Below are positions 43,481 to 52,227 of a stretch of DNA of 64,000 nucleotides, in pieces. The DNA lies in contig CAWGPM010000005.1 of assembly GCA_963824415.1 (NCBI GenBank), positions 469,450-533,449 of the forward strand. The letters run 5' to 3'. A model generated the notes under the pieces. That model had not been told where the DNA came from and searched no databases. It saw nothing but the letters and a program-made list of their open reading frames with translations. This DNA comes from JABDQA01 sp963824415 (lineage in GTDB: Bacteria > Desulfobacterota > Desulfobulbia > Desulfobulbales > Desulfocapsaceae). Both the position numbers and the translations under genes were made by a program. Position 1 is the stretch's first letter, and the number at the start of each line of letters is the position of its first letter.

Positions 43481-44298
43481 GGTGTCGTTATTTGTTTTTT
43501 TTCTCCAGCAATACGGCCTTTGACGTTCACCCCCATGCCACTTTCGCCAAGCCGGTCAAGATTAACCCGCAGTCCGGTCTGCTCATTTGATGACCCATCT
43601 TCGAGGCTGGCTGGCGCAGAATCTTGTCCCAAAACAGCACCGGTCACCTGTTCGACCAATTGCTGTCTGGCCTCGTCTGCCTCGCCCTGCCGGTTCTGGT
43701 CGGGAAATGAAACGGTATTCATTGCGGTGCGCAGTTTGACAGCTTCTGCAATATCGAGCATTTCGTTGTTTCCCTGCCGGCTGATAATTACTCTACCCGG
43801 CATAATCTGCCGCAGACTCGCCCCTTTTATAACATCTCCTTCACGAAGCAGATGCTGTTTTTTGTCTTCTAGATCATAAATAACAGCTCTTCCGGAGCCG
43901 CCCGACTCCATGACCGTGCCAATCAGTACCAGATCCAGAGAAGAAGGCGGAGCCGACTCCAGCAGATCATCGCCTGTCCCGCGACGGTTCTGTTTGGATC
44001 GTGACAGGAAAACGTTTCGCCGGGTTATCGCTTCTTTGTCATCCACCGCCTGGATCATATCCTCTGCTGAGCCCAACCGCTCCGTGTCGGGTGCCGCCCC
44101 AGAAGTGGTGCGTACGGTCCCTGATTTTTCTACCTGGGCGGTGTTGAACCTGCTGTCAGCCAGATAATAAAACAGGGAGACCGCACCGAAACAGAGCAGA
44201 CCAAGCACCACCAGAACAACCAGGTGTACAACGACCGCCCCCCGATCAGCAGATGCTGGCCGCTGCCCGACCATCGGTAAAAACGGGGACTGCATCAT
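43477..44298 (-). CDS. gspC: Type II secretion protein GspC, short form
   Basis: 273 residues. One membrane anchor (about 23-47, VVVHLVVLVVLGLLCFGAV), then a disordered stretch and the homology region (about 125-195) with LVLIGTVMESGGSGRAVIYD and LREGDVIKGASLRQIMPGRV. No PDZ or coiled-coil domain is evident in the last 75 residues. GspC links the inner-membrane platform to the GspD secretin. It overlaps gspD and gspM by 4 bp each. Confidence 0.82.
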   Translation of the reverse strand: MMQSPFLPMVGQRPASADRGAVVVHLVVLVVLGLLCFGAVSLFYYLADSRFNTAQVEKSGTVRTTSGAAPDTERLGSAEDMIQAVDDKEAITRRNVFLSRSKQNRRGTGDDLLESAPPSSLDLVLIGTVMESGGSGRAVIYDLEDKKQHLLREGDVIKGASLRQIMPGRVIISRQGNNEMLDIAEAVKLRTAMNTVSFPDQNRQGEADEARQQLVEQVTGAVLGQDSAPASLEDGSSNEQTGLRVNLDRLGESGMGVNVKGRIAGEKKQITTP

Positions 44299-44897
44299 TT
44301 GGCCTCCTCCTGCGTCTCGAAGGTGACGATGGAGATCAACGCATCAAGCAGCCCACTTTCTCGTCTGCTTTTTTGTACTACGATTCGTCTGACAAAGGCA
44401 GCGTTTTCGATTGATTCGATTTCGATCAAAAAATCTATGAGTTGACTCAACACAACCTCTTCGACCTTGACCTCCACCTCCGACTGTCTGAGCCCGTTCT
44501 GCCACGATGTCGTGCCCGGCTTCATCGAGGTGAGCCGGTCTTTGACCCGCACGGCGGTGGCCCGCTGTTCAACGAAGGTAAAAAGATTGAAATCGGCAGG
44601 GCGCCGCTTGACCCGTTCCAGAATATCGCCTCTGTTGGCTTTGAGCTCTTGATACTGCTGCTGCAGCAACTGCATCTCTATTACCGCCGCGCGCTGCCGC
44701 ACCAGGGCTTGCTCAAGGCGTTCTTTCTTCTGAAAAAACGGCTCAATGCCAAACTGATACGCCAAAAATACCAGAACGAACAGCGCCCCGCTCAACACAA
44801 AAAGCCGCTCCCGCCTGGTGAGGCGGTTAGTCTGGCTGGTATCCTGCAGCCTGTCGAGAATGTGGTTGATCTTCACGTCCGCTCCCAAACCCGTCAC
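44295..44897 (-). CDS. gspM: Type II secretion protein GspM (PilO-like)
   Basis: 200 residues. One membrane helix near the N-terminus (RERLFVLSGALFVLVFLAYQFG), a coiled-coil (about 60-105, rich in Gln/Glu/Leu) and a ferredoxin-like C-terminal half. This is the GspM/PilO pattern of the inner-membrane platform, the partner of GspL. ATGA-type overlaps with both gspL and gspC support the position. Confidence 0.82.
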   Translation of the reverse strand: MTGLGADVKINHILDRLQDTSQTNRLTRRERLFVLSGALFVLVFLAYQFGIEPFFQKKERLEQALVRQRAAVIEMQLLQQQYQELKANRGDILERVKRRPADFNLFTFVEQRATAVRVKDRLTSMKPGTTSWQNGLRQSEVEVKVEEVVLSQLIDFLIEIESIENAAFVRRIVVQKSRRESGLLDALISIVTFETQEEAK

Positions 44898-46424
44898 AAC
44901 TGCAGATTAAGGCTGAAGGAGACGCCTGAACCATCTGCCGACTGCACCGCCGAGCCGATTCGCACCGAGGAATAATAAGCCGATCCCTCGAGGCGGTTGC
45001 TGATCCTGTCAACGTCGTTGAAGGTATCGGCTGTTCCATCGACGGTTATCTGCTGCCTGTCGAAGGTAAATCGTTCAAATGATACGTCCACAGCGGGCGG
45101 TATCCGGCGCGATATATCAGAGAGCAGCGCGACCGCCGTGACATCTGGATTATGAACCGCATCGAAGACCATCGTCCGCTGCATCTCATCAATCTTGGCG
45201 CGCAGCTCCTGCACCGGGTCTGAAGCCGGCTCTGCGCCGTCGAGAGTTGCCCTGTAAATTGCTTTTGCCTGATCTGCCAGTCCATCGCGCTCTTTTGCCA
45301 ACCGTCTGAAATCATAGCCCTGATAGATGCCAACCGCCAGCAGCATCAACAGCAGCACTCCGCAGACCCGAGCCAGCCTACCGATTACGTCCCGGGCGCC
45401 GTCAGCCGCTGCTTCGGCTCTTTTAAGATCGATCAACCGTCGATTCCTGATGGCTGAGCGCATATCCATGTTCAGAAAACCGGCAAGTTTCTGCAGGCAC
45501 GGCTCCGGCACTGCCCCGGCTGTCTGCTGCATCGGATGCTCCAGCGGCAGGATCTGCTGCAAAGAAAAAACATCGGCGAACAGGGAACCGCTTTGGCTGA
45601 AATGGCGCTTTATATCCGGCCACCCATCCTCGACACCCCGTCCGCCGATTATAACCTGCAAGGCCCTCACCCGCCTGATCCACCCCCAGCGCCAGCAGAG
45701 TCCTGCGCACTTCCCTGCTGAGATGCTGCAGCGGGGATTCCGGCAACTCCTCACCTTCACTTCTTGACGCATCATTGAGGATGGCAATTACCATATCGAG
45801 GGATCGGATGGTCCTGATTCTTTGGTCCTCGACATAAAAAAAGGTGGCTTCAGTGCGACCCAGCTCAAGGTATATAAACTGCTCCAGGGGCTCAATGGAA
45901 AGACTCGAGGAGGAGCAGAGCTGCTGCAGCCGTGCCATGCTGGAAACCGTGACGATTTTCAGATCCAGGCCGTGGCTGCCAAGCAGGTCGAGCCAGCCCT
46001 GATAACGGCGCCCCCCCATCACCGCAACCAGCAGTTCGGTGCTGCCGTCGTCGAGCACCAGCGAAGTAAAGTCATAGACAAACGGCTCGGTGGCCGAACC
46101 GAGCCGGTCCTGCAGCTCGTACGGCAGGATCTCGCGCAGCTTGCCCGGGTCGCTGAACGGCAGATTGAGATTTATAAACGAGAACTCGGCGGCGGACAGC
46201 GACAGGTAACACCGTGCCCCGCTGCCTCCACAGCGCTCGACCACCTCTGCAACCGCTTCCTGCACGCTGCGCGCAGCCTGGCCGTCAGAGCCGTCGGCGA
46301 TAACGCAGTGATGCGAAGCCTGCACCGTAAACGTTCGTTTGTCAGCGGCACAAAGCAGGCCTGCTGCGGCACCATCGCTGATATCGATTAAAAGCAGTCT
46401 GTTTTTATTCTTCATCTGCTTCAA
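44894..46424 (-). CDS. gspL: Type II secretion protein GspL (PilM-PilN-like), one frame break
   Basis: About 509 residues when repaired. The first part is an actin-like cytoplasmic domain (LLLIDISDGAAAGLLCAADK; SFINLNLPFSDPGKLREILP; FIYLELGRTEATFFYV). A membrane helix (VCGVLLLMLLAVGIYQG) and a PilN-like periplasmic domain (ISRRIPPAVDVSFERFTFD) follow. The frame changes at CCC 45670-45672 (GGG on the coding strand): one extra base separates LLALGVDQA from the downstream VRALQVIIGGRGVEDGW. GspL recruits the GspE ATPase to the membrane. Confidence 0.85.
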
Positions 46425-46430
46425 GGGTGG

Positions 46431-47450
46431 TTATTTGATCCCACGATACAGGACCACAATCCCGTCCTCGGTCCGGTTCAGATCGGCCCACATCTGCATT
46501 CGGCCCGCCTGCAGCCGGGCCGAGGCTGTTATTCTGAACCAATCGCTGCTGCAGGCGATCAGCCCGTCTTCGATCACCGCAGCCCCCGGCCAGCCAAGAA
46601 GCGAGCGATACCAGTTCGGGTCCGCCAGCGCCGCTGTCGATGATTCCTCTCTTCTAAACGCATCAGCCGTTTCGGCCGCTTCAGCAGGGACGCCTTCAGC
46701 CAGGGACTGCAGCAGCAGCAGGGGGGCGGTATTGATGTTGATCTTGCCCCGACCGTAAAGCCTAATATACTCGGAGAGGCCCTTCTTTTCATCGTTTCCA
46801 TAAAGAATTTCCGGGGTAACCCCTTTGACCAGCAGCAGCTCCTCCATAAACTCGACCGCTCCGTTGCGGGCGATGTACGGGCTTGGCAGAGACAGATAAT
46901 AGGCTGACTCAGCACCATTGACCAGCGCCTCGTCATCGGGGTCGAGCCAGTCGGTCAGTGAATCAACGATCTCCGTGGCCTGAGCATCTCCTGAAACCGC
47001 GAATTCGCCGCTCGTCAGCAGACGCAGCAATACCTTGCGAAAGGCAGCGGCAGATCCACGTCTCCGAGCCGGGTCATTTTGTTCGCCGCCCGCCACCAGT
47101 GAGTTGATCGGCAATCGTCCGGAGAAATCGTCGATGGCGACCCGCAGCTCGCCCCGGTCGAACAAAGGGCCAAGGTTCTGGTCCCCGAGCAGGGCCCAGG
47201 GTTCGATCAAGGCATCGAAATCGTTTTGCAGCCGATCACTGTCGAGCACCGTCAAACCGACCTCGACTCCAGACTCAGCCATGGCCGACAAAAATGTATC
47301 GCTCGTATAATGCTGAACCTGATCCATCGAGGCGCGGGTGGTTCGGTTGAAACGTATAACCACCGCACTGAGCACGCTGACCATCGCAACCACGAGCAGC
47401 AGCGCCATGCCCCGCTGGCAAGCGCGGGTTGCCCCATTTTTTTCAGCCAC
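46431..47450 (-). CDS. gspK: Type II secretion minor pseudopilin GspK
   Basis: 339 residues from a GTG at 47450, which follows a GCGGAG site and overlaps gspJ by 8 bp; the open frame extends 39 codons upstream inside gspJ. The pseudopilin start is CQRG-MALLLVVAMVSVLSA, lacking Glu5 as usual for GspK. The insert domain shows DFSGRLPINSL and DSLTDWLDPDDEALVNGAES (calcium-site-like acids), and the end has GKININTAPLLLL. GspK caps the pseudopilus with GspI and GspJ. Confidence 0.9.
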   Translation of the reverse strand: MAEKNGATRACQRGMALLLVVAMVSVLSAVVIRFNRTTRASMDQVQHYTSDTFLSAMAESGVEVGLTVLDSDRLQNDFDALIEPWALLGDQNLGPLFDRGELRVAIDDFSGRLPINSLVAGGEQNDPARRRGSAAAFRKVLLRLLTSGEFAVSGDAQATEIVDSLTDWLDPDDEALVNGAESAYYLSLPSPYIARNGAVEFMEELLLVKGVTPEILYGNDEKKGLSEYIRLYGRGKININTAPLLLLQSLAEGVPAEAAETADAFRREESSTAALADPNWYRSLLGWPGAAVIEDGLIACSSDWFRITASARLQAGRMQMWADLNRTEDGIVVLYRGIK

Positions 47451-48156
47451 GCTCAGGCTCCGCGGTTTCGAGGGTTTTACCGAGAACCGCTGGTCGAACC
47501 TGCATCGAACTCCGATAGGTTCGCTGTTTGCCCTGCCCGCCGCTGCCATCTTTGAGCACCAGTTCAACCCGGATCAGGGCAGGAAAAAACCTGTCCTCAG
47601 GACTCGTTTTGAGCCCGGCCGAACGTGGCTGCCAGCGCTTCAGTTCGCGGCCGGCGGCATCAACATAGGTTACAGAAAATGCTGCGACATTCTCGCACAA
47701 CAGCAGCATCCTGCCGCGATTTTCAACTGCGTCGCCGGCACCAAAGCTAAACGGTTGATCGGACCGGTAGAGCGCCAATGCCCGGGTTCCCTGATCAGCT
47801 CTGAGGTAATAGCCTACCGTGGTCAGGGACACGGGCATGGCGGTCGGATCGAAAACAAGATGCGCACTCGAGGTGAACTGCAGAACCGGTTCCTCTGCGT
47901 TTTTTACCTCCACCTCGTTTCCTCTGAGAAACCCGGACCTTCCTTTATACAGCCCGATCAGGTCGATGTTCATCTGCTCGAATACCACCTGGGCGCGTCG
48001 GTTGAACCCGGCCCCCTGATCAACATTTGAGACCACCCAGAACACGGAATCATAGATCGCGTAGGCAATCGATGCCGTAATGGCGAAGACGGCAATCGAA
48101 ACAAGCAGCTCGAGCAGCGTGAAGCCGCGCTTTGCCAGGCAGGAAAACCTTTTCAC
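47443..48156 (-). CDS. gspJ: Type II secretion minor pseudopilin GspJ
   Basis: 237 residues from a GTG at 48156, which overlaps the gspI stop as GTGA. The open frame extends 47 codons upstream, but that is gspI sequence in another frame. Prepilin peptidase site KRG-FTLLELLVSIAVFAI (Gly11, Glu5 of the mature protein). The later LALYRSDQPFSFG and FFPALIRVELVLKDG are typical of GspJ. It builds the pseudopilus tip. Confidence 0.9.
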   Translation of the reverse strand: MKRFSCLAKRGFTLLELLVSIAVFAITASIAYAIYDSVFWVVSNVDQGAGFNRRAQVVFEQMNIDLIGLYKGRSGFLRGNEVEVKNAEEPVLQFTSSAHLVFDPTAMPVSLTTVGYYLRADQGTRALALYRSDQPFSFGAGDAVENRGRMLLLCENVAAFSVTYVDAAGRELKRWQPRSAGLKTSPEDRFFPALIRVELVLKDGSGGQGKQRTYRSSMQVRPAVLGKTLETAEPERG

Positions 48157-48656
48157 TTCTCCCCCGTCGCGTAACGGTATCTTCTCAGCTCGAAGCTGCG
48201 CTCCCGCCGGGTGTCGGTTATCTGCAGATCGATCCGCTGGAGCCCGGCAGCGGCCGGGCCAAACGCCACTTGAGTGCGCTCGATGTCGACCTGCCATGAA
48301 TAGCCTTGGTAGTCGTCTTCGAAAGCGCCGCTGGCCGGGATCGTTTCCGCCTCGTCTGCATTCTGCCGGAGACTGGCGAGTACTTCGGCCATCTGAGAAG
48401 AGGCAAGCTGTGCGGCTATAGAGGAAAAATCATTGTCGTCCGCCACGAACATGCTCTGATGCTGACTGCCGATCAGCGTGGTCAGGCTGATTGCCAGGAT
48501 GGCCAGGGCCACCATGACCTCGAGCAGGCTGAAACCGCTGTTCAGGCGGTCAAAGCTTGGTCTCGCCGGCTGCTGCCGGCTCGCGTATTGATTTGCAGCC
48601 TGCCAACCATCCACCCCAGAACCGGCAGCACTATTTCTCAGACAGGTTTCAAGCAC
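48153..48656 (-). CDS. gspI: Type II secretion minor pseudopilin GspI
   Basis: 167 residues. The prepilin site is NSG-FSLLEVMVALAILAIS, preceded by an unusually long 41-residue leader; no closer start codon is evident. YSWQVDIERTQ and DLQITDTRRERSFELRRYRY match the small C-terminal domain of GspI. It overlaps gspH by 8 bp and gspJ by 4 bp. GspI nucleates the tip complex. Confidence 0.86.
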   Translation of the reverse strand: MLETCLRNSAAGSGVDGWQAANQYASRQQPARPSFDRLNSGFSLLEVMVALAILAISLTTLIGSQHQSMFVADDNDFSSIAAQLASSQMAEVLASLRQNADEAETIPASGAFEDDYQGYSWQVDIERTQVAFGPAAAGLQRIDLQITDTRRERSFELRRYRYATGEK

Positions 48657-49182
48657 CGCTGGTTCCGGGTTTATCGAGGCTTATCTGGATTTCATGCAGA
48701 AACGGCTGGTTTCTGAGCACCATTGTCCGGGTCCCGTCACTGATCTGAAGCACGAACGAATCGATCATTCCCCGGGTGTTGACCCATATCGAAACAGGTT
48801 CGCCGCCCCGAGGCTCGTTCTGCTCCGAGTTCACCGCCTGCAGACGCACTCCTTCGGGCAGTTTGAGCAGGGGCAGATCAGCTTTGCCAGCCGGCGACCC
48901 GGGCAGGCCGGCAGCTTCCCCGGCGTCTGAGGGGAACTGGATGGCAATGCTGTTTTCAGCCGGGGTGATGACCAGCCGGCAGCCCCGGGTCGAAGATCGA
49001 CCCGCCTGCTTTGCTTTTCGGGTGAATCCTGCAAGGCTGAGCGCCGCCTGCTTGAGCGGATCTGAACTGATCGGGGACCTGATTGCGGGAATCGTTAGAG
49101 CGGAAACGATCACTATAATGACACTGACAACCAGCACTTCCAGCAAGGTGAAACCCCGTTCTGCTCCCGCCTGGTCGCTCAC
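48649..49182 (-). CDS. gspH: Type II secretion pseudopilin GspH
   Basis: 177 residues. A short ten-residue leader ends ERG-FTLLEVLVVSVIIVIV, a canonical prepilin site. The C-terminal beta domain is GspH-like (SIWVNTRGMIDSFVLQISDG). It overlaps gspG by 4 bp. It is a minor pseudopilin at the top of the pseudopilus. Confidence 0.86.
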   Translation of the reverse strand: MSDQAGAERGFTLLEVLVVSVIIVIVSALTIPAIRSPISSDPLKQAALSLAGFTRKAKQAGRSSTRGCRLVITPAENSIAIQFPSDAGEAAGLPGSPAGKADLPLLKLPEGVRLQAVNSEQNEPRGGEPVSIWVNTRGMIDSFVLQISDGTRTMVLRNQPFLHEIQISLDKPGTSGA

Positions 49183-49664
49183 TCCAACTCCCAGCTGTTG
49201 ATGTCCCGGTCATAACCATCGCCGCCGATCTCACCGTCCGCTCCGCGAGAACCCAAGTCGAAGTCACCGTGCTGACCCGGGCTCAGATAAAAAAATGGGT
49301 TTCCCCAGGGATCCAGCGGAACCCTGTTGGACTCGAGGTAGCCGCCCTCCCGCCATTTGGTCGGCACCCTGCCGGTGGTGGGCGGTGCGATCAGCGCCTC
49401 TAGACCCTGATCAGTGGATGGATAGAAGCCATTTTCCAGCTTATACATCCTCAGGGCCGTATTCAGCCCTTCCACTTGAACCTTAGCCTTGGTCCAGCGC
49501 GCTTCATCCGGTCTTCCCATAATCCTGGGACCGATATAGCCGGCCAGGATGCCAATAATTACCAGGACAACGAGTAATTCGATCAAGGTAAATCCCCGTG
49601 CGGAACAACACGCAGAAGAGACCAGCCGACAGTGTCGACCAGTAGTTGTATCAGCCTGATTCAT
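49179..49664 (-). CDS. gspG: Type II secretion major pseudopilin GspG
   Basis: 161 residues. Prepilin site SARG-FTLIELLVVLVIIGIL after a 24-residue leader with three cysteines, longer than usual. The GspG body is well conserved: LNTALRMYKLENGFYPSTDQ, GLEALI, YLESNRVPLDPWGNPFFYLS and the calcium-loop region GEIGGDGYDRDINSWEL. It is the main subunit of the pseudopilus. It lies 103 bp after gspF. Confidence 0.94.
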   Translation of the reverse strand: MNQADTTTGRHCRLVSSACCSARGFTLIELLVVLVIIGILAGYIGPRIMGRPDEARWTKAKVQVEGLNTALRMYKLENGFYPSTDQGLEALIAPPTTGRVPTKWREGGYLESNRVPLDPWGNPFFYLSPGQHGDFDLGSRGADGEIGGDGYDRDINSWELE

Positions 49665-49767
49665 GGTCAGTACAAACTCCCTGTAGTGAAAATAGATAAC
49701 CGGCTGCTCCAGCTCTATGTCGATCTCAGCCCTTTTCTCCGGATCAGCTGATCAGCCAATCAGCCAG

Positions 49768-51003
49768 TTAGCCAATTACCTGGTTCATTTCGAAAATCGG
49801 CAACAGAATAGCTATCACGATAAAACCGACCAACACTCCCATGATGACGATCAGGACCGGTTCTATCAAAGCGGTCAGCGACATCATTGATGATTCGAGG
49901 TCGCGTTCGCTGCTTCGGCTTACGATCTCGAGCATATCTTCAAGCTGGCCGCTCGCTTCGCCGACACCGATCATCTGAACGAAGGTGGCCGGAAAAAAAT
50001 CGGACCGGGAAAACGGGGCTGCCAGCGGCCTGCCCGAGTTAATTTCCTCAATCGCCTCATCGATCACCTCTTCGATGCAGACATTGTCCACCACCCGTTT
50101 GCTGATCCTGAGCGAATCGACAATATCGACCCCGCTGCGCAGCAGGCTCGCCATGGTTGAAGAAAATCTGAACAACACGCTCTTCCTGACGATTGCACCA
50201 ATTACCGGGAGTCGCAGCAGCGCCAGATCGCGCAGCCTTTTTCCGGAGGCTCCGGCGGCCGCCATTTTCAGTGCAGCGGCGAGGCCCGCCACCCCCAGCA
50301 GAAGCAGCAGCCAGTGATTCTGCACAACCGAGCTCAAGGACAGCAGCAGCCGGGTCGGCAGCGGCAGAACCTGTTCCATGCCGGCGTAGGCCTGCATGAT
50401 ATCGGGGATAACGAAGGTTATCAAAATAAACAGAACAGCCGCCCCGACCAGGGTCATAAAGGCAGGATAGATCAGTGCTGCTCGCAATCGTCCTCGTACC
50501 TCTTCGAAGCGCTCACCGTAGTCGGCCAGACGAGACAACACCCGGTCCAGCGAACCGGATGCTTCGCCGGCCCGCACCATATTGATATACATCGCGGAAA
50601 ATAAGCGCTGCTGATCCTGCAGATGCTGCAACCCGCTGCTCAGCGACTCGCCGGTGCTGACGGATTGCTTGAGCTGGGCGATCTGTTTTTTCAGGGCCGG
50701 GCTTTTGGTCTGTTCCGCCAGCGAAGCCAACGCGGCATCAAGCGGAATTCCAGCGCCGAGCAGCGTGGCAAGCTGCCGGGTAAAGGCCGTAATCTCAGAT
50801 TTTCCGATGCGCTCAAAAGAAAACAGACGGCCCATTTTTGCTTTCGCTGAGGTCTGGCGCGAGACCCCGGAGAGTACCACCACGACCGGAAACATGCCGT
50901 CGGCGCGAAGCTGCTGGCGGACCATGGCCTCACTCTCGGCATCGATGATTCCCCTGCTTCGTGCTCCTTTCGAGCTCAGGGCTTCGTATTCAAAAACCGG
51001 CAC
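49768..51003 (-). CDS. gspF: Type II secretion inner-membrane platform protein GspF
   Basis: 411 residues from a GTG at 51003 giving VPVFEYEALSSKGARSRG, the usual GspF beginning; an ATG 13 codons earlier is possible. Two GspF domains (about 65-190 and 270-390), each with the pattern seen in FTRQLATLLGAGIPLDAAL and FSSTMASLLRSGVDIVDSL, and three membrane segments. It is the first gene of the operon. The gspE ATPase gene, which normally precedes it, is not present upstream. Confidence 0.93.
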   Translation of the reverse strand: MPVFEYEALSSKGARSRGIIDAESEAMVRQQLRADGMFPVVVVLSGVSRQTSAKAKMGRLFSFERIGKSEITAFTRQLATLLGAGIPLDAALASLAEQTKSPALKKQIAQLKQSVSTGESLSSGLQHLQDQQRLFSAMYINMVRAGEASGSLDRVLSRLADYGERFEEVRGRLRAALIYPAFMTLVGAAVLFILITFVIPDIMQAYAGMEQVLPLPTRLLLSLSSVVQNHWLLLLLGVAGLAAALKMAAAGASGKRLRDLALLRLPVIGAIVRKSVLFRFSSTMASLLRSGVDIVDSLRISKRVVDNVCIEEVIDEAIEEINSGRPLAAPFSRSDFFPATFVQMIGVGEASGQLEDMLEIVSRSSERDLESSMMSLTALIEPVLIVIMGVLVGFIVIAILLPIFEMNQVIG

Positions 51004-51315
51004 ATCCGATCCCGTTTTCAGGTTACCGCTCTGCCTCCCCACACCTTATCTGGCAGCGGAGAGCGAAAAAATAGACAAACTACAAAATGTACTTGGGAAG
51101 CCTGATAATAGCAAAGATAAATCATCGCAGGCGCCACCAAACCAGGGGCGCAGGTGCAGCCTGACGATCAGACAGCCATTGAGTATTATGGTCTTGGGAT
51201 CAATTTTTCGTGGAGGGAGCGTATTGAGGCCTGGCTCGGTCTGCTGAACAGCTGGCGTACGATGTCGGCAATCAGGTAAAAGCGGAGCCTCGGGCGAACC
51301 GGCTCGAAGCAGAAA
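51004..51315. other. Gene-free region between gspF and the ParB-N gene
   Basis: 312 bp with no recognisable gene. It lies upstream of the secretion operon and downstream of the ParB-N gene, both on the minus strand, so it may hold the gspF promoter. No remnant of gspE could be recognised in any frame. Confidence 0.45.
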
Positions 51316-52012
51316 TCAGCGCCACTTGATATGGCGTATACCGTCTTTTTCGGTAATCTCGCCGCTTCTCGGGGCAGTCGCTGCGGCTCGACGCGATTTT
51401 ACATCTGGTATCTTCGGCCTTGACGCGCTCCGGATTGTCGGCCGCGTCCTGTTTCGGCTGGGCAGAATCCGTATCGTTGCTCTCGGGTTTGGCCGGGACG
51501 TCCTTTTTCTGCTCAGTCTGCTCGCTTTTGGCAGGCTGATCAGGCGAAGCGCCACGCTCGGCTGGACGAGACGGCGCAGCAGGAGCAGCAGGAGCAGCCG
51601 ACGCAGCAGGAGCCGGCTGCCCGCCAAACAGGTTCTTGAGCCACAGCCAGAAACGCTCGAACCAGCCCTTTTTCCGGCGGGACTCGATGATCTCCTCGCG
51701 CCGTTTCTGGGTGGCCAGGATCTCGTCCGGGGTAAAATCCTTACGGTGCAGGTTTTCGGCCACTTCCACCTCGAGCATCTGCAGCTCATCACCCTCGAGG
51801 GTGACCACCGTGGCCTCTATCTCCTCCCAACCCAGATTCCGGCAGGCGCTCAGACGGCGGTAACCCGCCACCAGCTTACCCTGCTCATCAATCAGGACCG
51901 GGTTTATCAGGCCGACCTGGGAGATGGACTGCTGGAGCGGTTCAAGGTTTCCAACGTCTTTTCTGATTCGGGTATCTTCATCGATGCGAATCCGTTCTAT
52001 GGCGACTTTCAT
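51316..52012 (-). CDS. ParB N-terminal domain protein with basic insert and low-complexity tail, probable frame break near the end
   Basis: About 231 residues when repaired. The ParB/sulfiredoxin-like N-domain (about 1-105) shows QSISQVGLINPVLIDEQGKL, VAGYRRLSACRNLGWEEI and EVEVAENLHRKDFTPDEI. A basic amphipathic stretch (RRKKGWFERFWLWLKNLFGG) and an Ala/Pro then Glu/Lys-rich tail follow. Without repair the frame runs on to 51272 with an arginine-rich end. Removing one base of GGGG at 51371-51374 gives SGEITEKDGIRHIKWR, a more natural end. No parA or helix-turn-helix is present, so plasmid-type partitioning is unlikely. Confidence 0.7.
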
Positions 52013-52227
52013 ATGTTCTCCACAAAACTGCCTGATTGCATTTATTTCGGTGAATTATCTGCTGAATGACCACGAGCGGGCCTTCTGATACATCTGTAGT
52101 ACACTCTAGTATATCGCCGAGTTCCGGGCAAGGAATTTTCCGGACAGGCGCTGCTGCGGTGGCGCGCACGATGCAGAGGTCAGCGAATATTTCGGAACCG
52201 TTCGCTGAAGCGACGGCCGTCTCCCGA

